Below, in pieces: positions 54,377 to 64,000 of a DNA stretch of 64,000 nucleotides. How positions within the stretch are numbered: the first letter of the stretch is position 1; each line of letters begins with the position of its first letter. Origin of the DNA: Acidipropionibacterium virtanenii (GTDB taxonomy: Bacteria; Actinomycetota; Actinomycetes; Propionibacteriales; Propionibacteriaceae); assembly GCF_003325455.1 (NCBI RefSeq), contig NZ_CP025198.1, forward strand, positions 744,001-808,000, in the 5' to 3' direction. Both the position numbers and the translations under genes were made by a program. The notes under the pieces are model-generated. The model worked only from the letters and a program-made list of their open reading frames with translations, was not told the DNA's origin and made no database searches.

Positions 54377-55114
54377 ATGCGAGGTCTTCAGCATCCGGTC
54401 GGCCCTGAATCCCCCCAGACCTACTGGATCCGGCGAGGGGCGCTGCTGGGCGTGCTGGTGCTGATCATCGTGCTGCTGGTGTGGCTGCTGTCGACCCTGC
54501 TCGGCAACAACACCAGTGAGACCTCCGGGGCGCCCGCCACACCCAGCGACGAGGCCTCCTCGGTGTCGGTCAATCCGTCCTGGACCGACACCGCGTGGGG
54601 CACGCCGAAACCCACGCCCACCCCCTCGGCGTCCTCGCCCGATCCGTCGTCCTCCTCGGCATCCGGGTCGCCCTCGAGCAGCACCACTGCGAGCCCCTCG
54701 GCGAGCACTACCCCGGCCACGGCCGCCTGCTCCGCCGGCGGTGCCGCCGTCGGGCTCAGCGCGGGATCCTCCTCGGTGAAGATCGGCTCGGCGGTCGCAT
54801 TCACCGTGTCGTTGACGAACAGCACGAAGACCGACTGCACCTGGGACTTCGCGAAGCTCCCGGTGGGAGTCACCGTCACCTCGGGCTCAGACCGGATCTG
54901 GTCCAGCGACGACTGCGCCGCATGGAAGCCCCGTGGGAAGACCACGGTGCCCGCCGGGAAGAGCTACTCCTACAAGATGACCTGGCCGGGCCAGCGCTCC
55001 ACCGAGAACTCGTGCAAGGCATCGACCGAGCAGCTGGGCGCCGGCTACTACGTCGCCAACGCCGAGATCCAGGGCGGCGCGACCAAGAAGTTCGTGATGC
55101 AACTTCATCAGTAG
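54377..55114 (+). CDS. Membrane-anchored protein with secreted beta-rich domain
   Basis: 245 residues. A short cytosolic end (PESPQTYWIRRG) is followed by one membrane helix, ALLGVLVLIIVLLVWLLSTL, a 90-residue Ser/Pro/Thr-rich wall-spanning linker, and a C-terminal domain of about 130 residues that starts TAACSAGGAAVGLSAGSSSV. It resembles a DUF4232-type or immunoglobulin-like beta sandwich with four Cys (CSAGG, DCTWDF, DDCAAW, NSCKAS), likely two disulfides. ATG 54377 is chosen because the membrane helix follows at the normal distance. The gene converges on disA with only 6 nt between stops. Function unknown. Confidence 0.8.
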   Translation: MRGLQHPVGPESPQTYWIRRGALLGVLVLIIVLLVWLLSTLLGNNTSETSGAPATPSDEASSVSVNPSWTDTAWGTPKPTPTPSASSPDPSSSSASGSPSSSTTASPSASTTPATAACSAGGAAVGLSAGSSSVKIGSAVAFTVSLTNSTKTDCTWDFAKLPVGVTVTSGSDRIWSSDDCAAWKPRGKTTVPAGKSYSYKMTWPGQRSTENSCKASTEQLGAGYYVANAEIQGGATKKFVMQLHQ

Positions 55115-55120
55115 TTCTTT

Positions 55121-56212
55121 TCAGCGCAGGTTTCCGGCCTGCTCCTCGCCCTCGAATATCCGCTCCAGGGCCGCACGGATGCTCTTGGCCCGCTGCGCCC
55201 CGACCCCCTGGACGTCTCCCAGATCGCTGATTCCGGTCGCGTAGAGGGACTGCAGGGTGCCGAACCGGTCGACGATGGCCTGCACGGTGCGTGGCGGAAG
55301 GTCTGCGATGGTCGACAGCTGACGGTATCCGCGGGCGTGCAGCACCATCGACAACGGGTGGCGTGCCGGGTCCAGGCCGATCGCGGCCGCCACCCGGGTC
55401 GGCCTCCCCAGATCGTCCCAGCCCAGCGCCGACAGGGGCGCCAGGGTGAACTCGCCGGGGGAGACGTCGTCCGGCCGGTAGTCCTCGACGAGCAGACGCG
55501 ACAGCTCCTCGACGCCGTCGATCAGTTCATCGCGCTGAAGCTGGATGAGGCGCCCCTCGACCCCCAGGGCCGAGACGTAGGCGCGGACCTCCGAGTCGAG
55601 GCGCCGGGCCATCTCGATGCGCTGGGCGACCGCCGCCACATCTGCCACCGTGGTCACGTCGTGGACCTCCACCATGGTGAGGGCAGAGGTCTGATCCACC
55701 AGCCGCGAGCGGTAACTGCCCAGCGTGTCCAGGGCCTGATTGGCGCGGGTGAGGAGCTTCTCCGGCTCCTCGATGCGGTAGCGGCGTCCCCTCAGGAAGA
55801 CCGACAGGGTGTTCATCGACGCCGAGGCCACCACAGCCGGGATGCCGGTCTGCTGGGAGACCCTGTCGGCGCTGCGGTGACGGGTACCGGTCTCCTCGCT
55901 GCGCAGTTGGCGATCCGGGACGAAATGAACCCCGGCAGCCATGATCCGCTCGTGGTCGCTGGAGAGGATCAGCCCGCCGTCCATCTTCGACAGTTCGCGC
56001 AGCGCCTGCGGGGTCAGCCGCACGTCGATCGCGAAACCGCCCGTGGAGACCCTGCGTACCTCGGGGGAGTCGCCGAGCACGATGAGCGCGCCGGTGCGAC
56101 CGTGCAGAATGCGCTCCAGACCGTCTCGAATGGGGGTGCCGGGGGCGAGCAGAGCCATCAGATGGCGTACCTGCTCAGGCTCGGACCCGTACTCGGGGGC
56201 GTCGTCGGTCAT
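55121..56212 (-). CDS. disA: DNA integrity scanning protein DisA, diadenylate cyclase
   Basis: 363 residues. Makes cyclic di-AMP from two ATP and scans DNA for branched structures. DAC domain motifs KMDGGLILSSD (DGA-type) and GTRHRSADRVSQQTG (RHR); a long helical spine; C-terminal helix-hairpin-helix DNA-binding part with LPPRTVQAIVDRFGTLQSLY and VQGVGAQRAKSIRAALERI. The ATG overlaps the radA stop by four bases. radA-disA pairing is well known, and RadA/Sms can modulate DisA. Confidence 0.96.
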   Translation of the reverse strand: MTDDAPEYGSEPEQVRHLMALLAPGTPIRDGLERILHGRTGALIVLGDSPEVRRVSTGGFAIDVRLTPQALRELSKMDGGLILSSDHERIMAAGVHFVPDRQLRSEETGTRHRSADRVSQQTGIPAVVASASMNTLSVFLRGRRYRIEEPEKLLTRANQALDTLGSYRSRLVDQTSALTMVEVHDVTTVADVAAVAQRIEMARRLDSEVRAYVSALGVEGRLIQLQRDELIDGVEELSRLLVEDYRPDDVSPGEFTLAPLSALGWDDLGRPTRVAAAIGLDPARHPLSMVLHARGYRQLSTIADLPPRTVQAIVDRFGTLQSLYATGISDLGDVQGVGAQRAKSIRAALERIFEGEEQAGNLR

Positions 56213-57657
56213 ACCCCGACTGTAGTGGCCCGCTGCGACCCGGCCCCATCGGCACCGGCCCTGGCGGCGCCGTCGCGGCGGCGTCTGCCCAGATTGAGCA
56301 CGCCGAGGGCCTCGGCGAGGGTGGACACCTCCACCACGTGGAGGCCGTGCATCGAAGGGACCCTCGTGTGGGCCTCCCGGGAGTTGCGGGGCACCACCGC
56401 CAGGTCGAAGCCCAGCCGGGCCGCCTCGCCGACCCGGCGCTCCAGGCCGGGTACCCGGCGCAGATCCCCGGCCAGCCCCACCTCGCCCAGGGCGATCACC
56501 CGGGTGGGGAAGTTGCGGTCGGCCGAGGCCGAGGCGATCGCCACCGCGATGGCCAGATCCGCCGAGGGGTCGATGATCCTCGACCCGCCGACCGTGGAGA
56601 CGTAGACGTCGCGGGCGCTGAGCGGCAGACCGGCTTTGCGCTCCAGAACCGCCAGGATCATCGCCACCCGGCCGCCCTCGACGCCATGATTGGTGCGGCG
56701 CGGATACTTCTCGGTGGCCGAGGGGGCCACCAGCGCCTGGACCTCCGACAGCAGCGGGCGTCGGCCCTCCATGGTGACGGTGACGCAGGTGCCCGGCTGC
56801 GGATCGGCGTTGTCGGAGGTGAACAGCCCCGAAGGGTCGGGCACCTCGATGATGCCGGCGTCGGTCATCTCGAAACATCCCACCTCGTCGGCCGGGCCGT
56901 AGCGATTCTTGGTGGCACGCACCATCCGGAATCCGGAGTGCCGGTCGCCCTCGAAGGCGAGCACGACGTCGACCAGATGCTCCATGGTGCGGGGGCCCGC
57001 GATCGAACCCTCCTTGGTGACATGGCCGACGATGACCACCGCCATCCCGCGCTGCTTGGCGACCCGCACCAGGGCGGCGGTGACCTCCCTCACCTGGGAC
57101 ACACCGCCCGGCGAGCCGTCGGTCTGGGTGGTGCCGATGGTCTGCACGGAGTCCAGCACCATGAGGCTGGGATCGGTCTGCTCGATGTGGCCCAGCACCG
57201 TCCCCAGATCTGTCTCGGCGGCCAGATACAGCTCGTCGGCCAGGGCATTGGTCCGCCCTGCGCGAAGCCTCACCTGGGCCGCGGACTCCTCACCGGTGAC
57301 GTACAGGGTCCGGCGCCCGGCCTGCGCCCACTTCGCCGCGACGTCGAGCAGCAGGGTGGACTTGCCGACCCCCGGCTCGCCGGCCAGCAGCACCACGACG
57401 CCGGGCACCAGCCCGCCGCCGAGCACCCTGTCGAGCTCGCCGATCCCGGTCAGATGGCGGTCGGCGGCCTGCTCGGAGACCGAACCGATGGGCACCGCGC
57501 GCGAGACGGGGACGCTGGTGGCGACATCGGTGAGCTTCGGGGCGCCCTTCTCCACCACCGAGCCCCAGGTCTGGCACTCTCCGCAGCGCCCCACCCATTT
57601 CGCGGTCGTCCAACCGCACTCGGTGCACACCCAGGTCGTGGTCGCTTTCTTCGCCAT
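56209..57657 (-). CDS. radA: DNA repair protein RadA (Sms)
   Basis: 482 residues from ATG 57657. RecA-like branch-migration helicase of recombinational repair. An N-terminal zinc finger VCTECGWTTAKWVGRCGECQ; Walker [18 protein letters not shown]; the RadA-specific KNRFG motif appears as ATKNRYGPADEVG; a C-terminal Lon-protease-like domain with DPSADLAIAVAIASA (the serine nucleophile is not conserved, as usual). CAGAGT lies 7 nt upstream of the ATG. Operon with disA. Confidence 0.96.
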   Translation of the reverse strand: MAKKATTTWVCTECGWTTAKWVGRCGECQTWGSVVEKGAPKLTDVATSVPVSRAVPIGSVSEQAADRHLTGIGELDRVLGGGLVPGVVVLLAGEPGVGKSTLLLDVAAKWAQAGRRTLYVTGEESAAQVRLRAGRTNALADELYLAAETDLGTVLGHIEQTDPSLMVLDSVQTIGTTQTDGSPGGVSQVREVTAALVRVAKQRGMAVVIVGHVTKEGSIAGPRTMEHLVDVVLAFEGDRHSGFRMVRATKNRYGPADEVGCFEMTDAGIIEVPDPSGLFTSDNADPQPGTCVTVTMEGRRPLLSEVQALVAPSATEKYPRRTNHGVEGGRVAMILAVLERKAGLPLSARDVYVSTVGGSRIIDPSADLAIAVAIASASADRNFPTRVIALGEVGLAGDLRRVPGLERRVGEAARLGFDLAVVPRNSREAHTRVPSMHGLHVVEVSTLAEALGVLNLGRRRRDGAARAGADGAGSQRATTVGV

Positions 57658-57789
57658 GGCCCCAACTCTGCCAGTCGCATCCGACAGTTCTGTCGGCGGA
57701 AGGGCCACCCGCAGATGCTCGCGCGGGGATGAGGCGAGGAGCCGCTCGTCGAAGCCACGGCGGGCGTGGGGGCGGTCGTCCGCCCCTCC

Positions 57790-58428
57790 TCAGATTCTGA
57801 CCAGCCCCTTGGCGGGGGTCTCCAGGATCGTGGCGTTGATCCCGGGGTGTCCGTTCGGGCTGGTGAACTCGAAGTTGATGCCCTCCAACTGGTCGGGCAG
57901 CGTCTCACCGAGCCAGTCCTCGACCCGGTCCCGGGATCCGGAGATCTCAATGGTGTCGAGACGGATCTGGCCGTCCAGGGCGCTGGGCTGGACGTCTGCC
58001 GGCGACTCCCAGTGGATGAAGTACGGCAGCTGCGGATCGGCGATCAGGCCCCTGATGCCGATCTGGTGCCACTCCAGCAGACGGCCGTCGGGGAAGTGCC
58101 TGGAACCGGGCACGGACTTGCGCTCGAGCCTCGTCTCATAGGGGGCCAGATCGGGCACGGCCACCGACCAGCCCATCCAGCCGCCGCCCATCTCGGAACG
58201 GGCTCTGACCGCCTGGCCGTAGACAGCCTTGTCGGCAGCCGGGTGGTCGAGTACCTCGACCACCTCGATGTAACGGGGGCCGACCAGGGGAAGAATCCGG
58301 TTACGGGTTCCGAACCGGGGGTGGAATCCTCCGTCCTTGAGGGAGACTCCGAGCCTCTCGCCCAGACGGGCGGCCTCGACCTTGAGTCCGTCCGGGCCGG
58401 CAACAAAGGTGAGATGGTCGACATGCAT
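57790..58428 (-). CDS. Glyoxalase-like (VOC superfamily) protein
   Basis: 212 residues from ATG 58428; an ATG five codons earlier (58443) is possible, but 58428 has the hexamer GAGAAT exactly 6 nt upstream. Two VOC halves are visible: VDHLTFVAGPDGLKVEAARL with a following GTRNRILPLVGPRYIEVVEV, and LDTIEISGSRDRVEDWLG. Related to the glyoxalase-like domain family of unassigned function. Downstream radA has its own promoter-like sequence, so they need not be an operon. Confidence 0.8.
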   Translation of the reverse strand: MHVDHLTFVAGPDGLKVEAARLGERLGVSLKDGGFHPRFGTRNRILPLVGPRYIEVVEVLDHPAADKAVYGQAVRARSEMGGGWMGWSVAVPDLAPYETRLERKSVPGSRHFPDGRLLEWHQIGIRGLIADPQLPYFIHWESPADVQPSALDGQIRLDTIEISGSRDRVEDWLGETLPDQLEGINFEFTSPNGHPGINATILETPAKGLVRI

Positions 58429-58434
58429 GGGGCC

Positions 58435-58440
58435 ATTCTC
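58435..58440 (-). promoter_or_regulatory. Possible leaderless -10 hexamer for the VOC gene
   Basis: Minus-strand GAGAAT, exactly 6 nt before ATG 58428. Confidence 0.35.
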
Positions 58441-58481
58441 CACTGACGGGCCTCCTCAAGGAAAACCGGGGGTGCTGCGGG

Positions 58482-58487
58482 TAGGTT
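58482..58487 (+). promoter_or_regulatory. Leaderless -10 hexamer for the isomerase-like gene
   Basis: TAGGTT exactly 6 nt before the GTG start at 58494. Confidence 0.55.
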
Positions 58488-58493
58488 TGTACT

Positions 58494-59372
58494 GTGTCAT
58501 TTCAGGACCCAGGACCACAGAAGCAGGTCGGCGCACACCCGCGCGTGACGCTGTCCACAAGCTCGATGTACCCCGAGTCGACGGCGAGCACCTTCGAGTG
58601 CGCCTCGGAACTCGGCTACGACGGCGTCGAGCTCATGGTCGGTATCGACCAGGTGTCCGCGGACCTCGACCAGGTGGATGCGCTCTCCCAGTACCACGAG
58701 ATCGCCGTGACCTCCGTGCATGCGCCATGCCTCCTCGTCACCCCGAACGTGTGGGGCACCGACCCGTGGGGGAAGCTCGACCGGAGCGGCCAGGCGGCCC
58801 GCCGGTTCGGAGCCCGGGTGATCGTCGTCCATCCGCCGTTCCGCTGGCAGCGTGATTATTCCTCGGGCTTCGAGGCGGGAATCGCCCGGCTCAACGCCGA
58901 CGAGCGGAACCGGGCGGCCGACGTCCTCTACACCGTGGAGAACATGTATCCGTGGCGCACCCCGGCCGGGAGATTCCTCGCCTACGCCCCCGACTGGGAT
59001 CCCACCCTGCGCTCCTACGACCATCTCACCCTGGACCTGTCCCACGCCTCGACCGGGCGGATGGACTCGATCGACTACGTCCGGGTCTGGGGCAGGAGAC
59101 TGGCCCACATCCACCTCACCGACGGCTCGGGAACCTTCAAGGACGAGCACCTGCTGCCCGGGGAGGGCGACCAGCGATCCTTCGAGGTCGTGCGGGAGGC
59201 CGTGGCGCACGGCTTCAACGGGGACGTCGTCCTGGAGGTCAACTCCCGGCGGTTCGGCAGCAGATCCGATCGCCAGGACGCCCTGGGCCGCTGCCTGGAG
59301 CAGACTCGCGATGCGGTGGCCGAGGGGATGGCCTCGCGGACCGGCGCACGGGCGATGTCGGGGAGCAAGTGA
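58494..59372 (+). CDS. Sugar phosphate isomerase/epimerase-like TIM-barrel protein
   Basis: 292 residues of the xylose isomerase-like (AP endonuclease 2) fold. Strand-end metal ligands are recognisable: YTVENMYPW (Glu), LTLDLSHAS (Asp, His), AHIHLTDGSG (His, Asp) and VVLEVNSRRFG (Glu), with the family GEGD loop. SMYPESTASTFECASELGYD opens the barrel. Substrate unknown. The leaderless GTG start is well supported. proline dehydrogenase follows immediately, with a possible overlapping GTG. Confidence 0.88.
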   Translation: MSFQDPGPQKQVGAHPRVTLSTSSMYPESTASTFECASELGYDGVELMVGIDQVSADLDQVDALSQYHEIAVTSVHAPCLLVTPNVWGTDPWGKLDRSGQAARRFGARVIVVHPPFRWQRDYSSGFEAGIARLNADERNRAADVLYTVENMYPWRTPAGRFLAYAPDWDPTLRSYDHLTLDLSHASTGRMDSIDYVRVWGRRLAHIHLTDGSGTFKDEHLLPGEGDQRSFEVVREAVAHGFNGDVVLEVNSRRFGSRSDRQDALGRCLEQTRDAVAEGMASRTGARAMSGSK

Positions 59373-59392
59373 ATGCTCGCACGGGAGTATCG

Positions 59393-60337
59393 ATGAGACG
59401 GTCGCGGATCCGCGAGGCGGTGATGGCTCTCACCACCAACGGCAGGGTCGCCGAAACGATGACCCGGGCCGAGCCGATCCGCCTCATCGCGGATGACTAC
59501 GTCGCGGGGGAGACCCTGACCGACGCCGTCTCCACCGCCCTGGACCGCGTCGACAAGGGTCTTGAGGTGTCGCTGCACACCCTTGACGTCGAGGTGGCGG
59601 ATCCGCGGACCGCCGCGGCGGCGACCGAGCGTCTCATCGGAACCGTCGAGGAGCTGGGCTCGTGGCCCGAACTCGAGGGCCATGCCGAGGTGTCGATCAG
59701 TCTCACCTCACTCGGCCTTCAGCTGCCCGGCGGCGGGGCCCGGACGGCCCTGGAGAATGCCGAGGCGGTGTGTCGCGCCGCCCGTAACAACGGCGTCCTG
59801 GTGACCGTCGACGATGAGGGGCCCGAGGTCCACGCGGAGGTCTACGGGATCGTGACCTCGCTGCTCGCCGATTTCCCCGACACGGGGGTGGTGGTGCAGG
59901 CGGCCCGTCACGACTCGCTCGACCAGATCCGGGAGCTGGCCGCTCCCGGTCGGCGGATCCGGCTCTGCAAGGGTGCCTACTCGGGGTCCCATCGGGAGAT
60001 GGTGGTGCGGCCCCACGACGTCGACCTTCGCATGGCGTCCTGCCTGCGGGCCCTGCTGCGCAGCCCGTCCACCGCGATGATCGCCACCCATGACCCGGTT
60101 TTCGTGGCGATCGGCGAGCGGCTGATAGCCGATCTGGGCCGTAGTCGTGCCGACACGGAGTTTCAGATGCTCCAGGGCATCCGGCCGTTGGAGCAGCGCA
60201 GGCTCGCCGATATCGGCCTGAGAACCCGGGTATATCTTCCGTGGGGCCATGAGTGGTACCGCTACTGCACCCGGCAGCTGGTCAACCGGCCCGCGAACCT
60301 CTGGTTGTTCTCCCGATCACTGGTGGTGCACCGATGA
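59393..60337 (+). CDS. Proline dehydrogenase
   Basis: 314 residues. FAD-dependent single-domain ProDH (PutA/PRODH type), oxidising proline to pyrroline-5-carboxylate. Blocks: SISLTSLGLQLPGGG, VVVQAARHDSLDQIREL, RLCKGAYSGSHREM (FAD and substrate Lys), MIATHDPVFVAIGERL, EFQMLQGIRPLEQRRLADIG and RVYLPWGHEWYRYCTRQL (substrate Arg/Tyr). ATG 59393 has GGGAG five bases upstream; GTG 59369 overlapping the previous stop is possible. Its product feeds the same intermediate that proC downstream would reduce. Confidence 0.93.
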   Translation: MRRSRIREAVMALTTNGRVAETMTRAEPIRLIADDYVAGETLTDAVSTALDRVDKGLEVSLHTLDVEVADPRTAAAATERLIGTVEELGSWPELEGHAEVSISLTSLGLQLPGGGARTALENAEAVCRAARNNGVLVTVDDEGPEVHAEVYGIVTSLLADFPDTGVVVQAARHDSLDQIRELAAPGRRIRLCKGAYSGSHREMVVRPHDVDLRMASCLRALLRSPSTAMIATHDPVFVAIGERLIADLGRSRADTEFQMLQGIRPLEQRRLADIGLRTRVYLPWGHEWYRYCTRQLVNRPANLWLFSRSLVVHR

Positions 60338-61578
60338 CCGATGATCCGCGCAGGCCCATGTCCGAGGGCGGCTACTGGACGGACTGGCGAGGCTCAGGCG
60401 GGGCGCGACGCAGCGCCGACGAGCCCACCGAGGATCCCGTCGATGACCATGAGAGCTGGGCCGAGGCGTCGCGGGTCACCGATTCGCAGGAGCAGCGCTA
60501 CGTCTCTCCCGGACGCTACGACCCGGACCGGTGGGAGTCCGGGCCCTCCCGCTGGCACTCCGCCGATCCGCGCCAGGACGCGGCGACCCCGCTCGCGGCA
60601 TTCGAGGATTCCGCGGAGGAGGACCCGCACGGCGCATTCCGGCCGGACGGCGACCGTTCCGTCGGTGATGACCGGCGCGACGGGGCCGGGCCCGGAGCAT
60701 CGGTGCTGACGGCTGCGGTGCCCTCGTCGGTGTTGGCGGCTGCGATGACGGCGACGGCGGTGCCCGCAGCGGAGAGGCCATCGCGCGAGTCGCAGAAGAA
60801 TCCGGGCCGGGCGATGGCGCGCGCCCGCAGAGTGCTGCTGGTCGAGACGATCCTGGTGCTCGCGCTGAGCCTGGGGCAGTCGGCCTGGTACTCGGTACTG
60901 AGGATGGTCGAGAGGCTCACCCGCGGTACCCCGCTGTCGGGTCAGACGTCGAGCCTCAACACCTCGGTGACTCCCGACCGGCCCTGGCTGGATCTCACCT
61001 ACCAGCTCTCCGACATCGCATTCGGCGTGGTGCCTGCCCTGTTGGCGCTGCTTCTGATGTCGCGCGTCTCCCCGCCCCGCGGAGGGGTGCGCAGGCGTCT
61101 CGGCCTGGTCTCGCCCGGCTGGGGGCACGACGTCGGCGCCGGCCTGGTGATCGCGACCTTCATCGGCGTTCCGGGCCTCGGACTCTACGTGGTGAGCAAG
61201 GAGCTGGGGTACAACACGACAGTCCAGGCGGCCGGACTGCACGGCGCCTGGTGGGTGGTGCCCGTGCTCATCCTCTCCGCGGTGATGAACGCCTTTCTGG
61301 AGGAGACGGTCATGGTGGGCTATCTGGTGACCAGATGGCGCCAGATCGGCTGGAACACGGCCGTCGTCGTGATTCTCAGCGCCCTCATCCGCGGCACCTA
61401 TCACCTCTATCAGGGCTGGGGAGGGTTCCTCGGCAACATCGTGATGGGGGCGGTCCTGGGGCTGATCTACGTCAGAAGGGGACGTCTGCTGCCGCTGATC
61501 GTGGCCCACGCCGTGATCGACGTCGTCGCCTTCATCGGCTACACCTTCCTGGTGGGCCGCATTTCCTGGCTCTCCTGA
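60334..61578 (+). CDS. CPBP-family intramembrane protease-like protein
   Basis: 414 residues. A long polar N-terminus (about 170 residues, Asp/Arg/Ser-rich, no known domain) precedes about seven membrane segments. The CPBP (Abi) motifs are NAFLEETVMVGYLVTRW, LIRGTYHLYQGWGGFLGN and VAHAVIDVVAF. The Glu-Glu pair and both His are present, but the Arg of the classical EExxxR motif is Val here. Related proteins cleave prenylated or membrane proteins or act in bacteriocin immunity. ATG overlaps the proline dehydrogenase stop (ATGA). Confidence 0.85.
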   Translation: MTDDPRRPMSEGGYWTDWRGSGGARRSADEPTEDPVDDHESWAEASRVTDSQEQRYVSPGRYDPDRWESGPSRWHSADPRQDAATPLAAFEDSAEEDPHGAFRPDGDRSVGDDRRDGAGPGASVLTAAVPSSVLAAAMTATAVPAAERPSRESQKNPGRAMARARRVLLVETILVLALSLGQSAWYSVLRMVERLTRGTPLSGQTSSLNTSVTPDRPWLDLTYQLSDIAFGVVPALLALLLMSRVSPPRGGVRRRLGLVSPGWGHDVGAGLVIATFIGVPGLGLYVVSKELGYNTTVQAAGLHGAWWVVPVLILSAVMNAFLEETVMVGYLVTRWRQIGWNTAVVVILSALIRGTYHLYQGWGGFLGNIVMGAVLGLIYVRRGRLLPLIVAHAVIDVVAFIGYTFLVGRISWLS

Positions 61579-63496
<1,918 letters not shown>

Positions 63497-63558
63497 TGAG
63501 CGTCCGGGCCGTCCGGGTGTCTGCGGGTCGAGGTTTGGCTCGGGGGAGTGGCCCCGAG

Positions 63559-63564
63559 TAGGAT
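63559..63564 (+). promoter_or_regulatory. -10 hexamer upstream of bS22
   Basis: TAGGAT about 160 nt before the GTG start, implying a long leader with a Shine-Dalgarno AGAAGAGG. No gene is evident in 63497-63724. Confidence 0.4.
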
Positions 63565-63724
63565 GGGCGATTGTCTGCGTGCGAGTCGCGTCGAGCGGGG
63601 CCTGGCGGCCCAGGTCCTCTACGGGGAGCGATGGGCAGGCAACGATCACGTGTCGGGTCCTTCGGGGCCCATGCAGAGTGATCCGGGGAGCAACGACCCG
63701 GGTTGAAACGAGAAGAGGTCCACA

Positions 63725-63826
63725 GTGGGTTCCGTCATCAAGAAGCGTCGCAAGCGCATGGCGAAGAAGAAGCACCGCAAGCTGCTCAAGAAGACGCGCA
63801 TCCAGCGTCGTCGCGCCGGCAAGTGA
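63725..63826 (+). CDS. Small ribosomal protein bS22 (AURKAIP1/COX24 domain), 33 residues
   Basis: GTG start, then [20 protein letters not shown], followed by [12 protein letters not shown] and a stop. Almost the same as the 33-residue bS22 of the mycobacterial small subunit, which sits near the decoding region. Very basic, no Cys or acidic residue. AGAAGAGG lies about 6 nt upstream. A 14-nt gap separates it from the next start. Too short for routine ORF calling but certain from sequence. Confidence 0.93.
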   Translation: MGSVIKKRRKRMAKKKHRKLLKKTRIQRRRAGK

Positions 63827-63839
63827 CGCTCGGGCGGCC

Positions 63840-64000
63840 GTGATCCGTCGGATCCGTCGGCGCACGACCCCCGGGAAGCGCGCTGACGAGGACGAACGGT
63901 CGCCACTCGTCGGTAACACACCACGTCCCCCCGACCCTCCGGTCGAGGGGCACGTTGTCGTTCTCAGCCGGTCCGGCTGTCATCTGTGCGATGGCGTCCT
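63840..64000 (+). CDS. Glutaredoxin-family protein, 5' part only
   Basis: GTG 63840 opens a frame with a basic, Pro-rich N-terminus (VIRRIRRRTTPGKRADEDER) and then HVVVLSRSGCHLCDGVL, cut by the window end. A beta-strand followed by SGCxxC with a Leu between the cysteines is the start of a glutaredoxin/DUF836 thioredoxin fold, a gene often found after bS22 in actinobacteria. The exact start is uncertain, since the first 37 residues have no family support. Confidence 0.65.
   Translation, partial: MIRRIRRRTTPGKRADEDERSPLVGNTPRPPDPPVEGHVVVLSRSGCHLCDGV

Noticed and set aside
52685-54394. 569-codon minus-strand open frame
   Set aside because: Antisense to the hemH-hemQ fusion and rich in Gly/Val/His, without domains.

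Overview
The window is high-GC actinobacterial DNA, most likely from the Propionibacteriaceae (an Acidipropionibacterium- or Propionibacterium-like species; this is inferred from gene content, since there is no rRNA here). The evidence is Lsr2, the 33-residue ribosomal protein bS22, a DUF222/HNH (13E12-type) gene, the split heme gene cluster with a ferrochelatase-HemQ fusion, the ftsH-folE-folP-folB-folK-DUF3180 order, and strong GC bias at third codon positions. Many genes have a TANNNT-like -10 hexamer exactly 6 or 7 nt before the start codon, the arrangement of leaderless actinobacterial transcripts.

Layout. 1-6.9 kb: the 3' part of ftsH, then folate genes (folE, folP, folB, folK, DUF3180) interrupted by an OmpA-like secreted protein and a lipoprotein. 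7-12.3 kb: a membrane coiled-coil protein, an orphan NuoD-like protein on the minus strand, lsr2, and clpC with an HspR-type (HAIR) operator. 12.4-13.7 kb: a 5'-truncated, frameshifted MFS transporter. 14.0-27.2 kb: a defence island. A seven-gene translationally coupled operon encodes a DNA cytosine methyltransferase, a Vsr nuclease, a Z1 helicase-like ATPase, a DUF4420 PD-(D/E)XK protein, a MORC/MutL-like GHKL ATPase and two unknown proteins. A second, GC-richer copy of the GHKL-unknown-unknown trio follows, preceded by a possible 24-codon leader ORF. 27.5-31.5 kb: a lipoprotein/secreted protein pair, an NAD(P)-binding protein and a DUF222/HNH gene. 31.6-35.4 kb: MFS exporter, TIGR01777 epimerase, rhomboid protease, P-loop kinase.

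35.5-40.4 kb: a TPP riboswitch with a visible Shine-Dalgarno-sequestering hairpin in front of thiamine ABC transporter genes (binding protein, permease, ATPase), then a dienelactone hydrolase-family gene. 40.5-42.9 kb: a NUDIX hydrolase divergent from an RloA-like ATPase, which is followed by a decayed rloB. 42.9-54.4 kb: mutY and the heme cluster. hemE, hemY, hemC, hemD, hemB and hemL lie on the minus strand; hemA and a hemH-hemQ fusion lie on the plus strand. Together they run from glutamyl-tRNA to heme by the coproporphyrin-dependent route. 54.4-64 kb: a membrane-anchored secreted-domain protein, disA-radA, a glyoxalase-like protein, a sugar isomerase-like protein, proline dehydrogenase, a CPBP protein, asd, a proC interrupted by a one-base deletion in a G run, bS22, and the start of a glutaredoxin-like gene.

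The most notable content is the GHKL/Z1/methyltransferase island with its divergent second trio. Smaller notable items are the riboswitch expression platform, the HemH-HemQ fusion, a NuoD paralog without its quinone-binding residues, and a two-copy hairpin element with a conserved loop and covarying stems. No tRNA, rRNA, CRISPR array or insertion sequence was seen.
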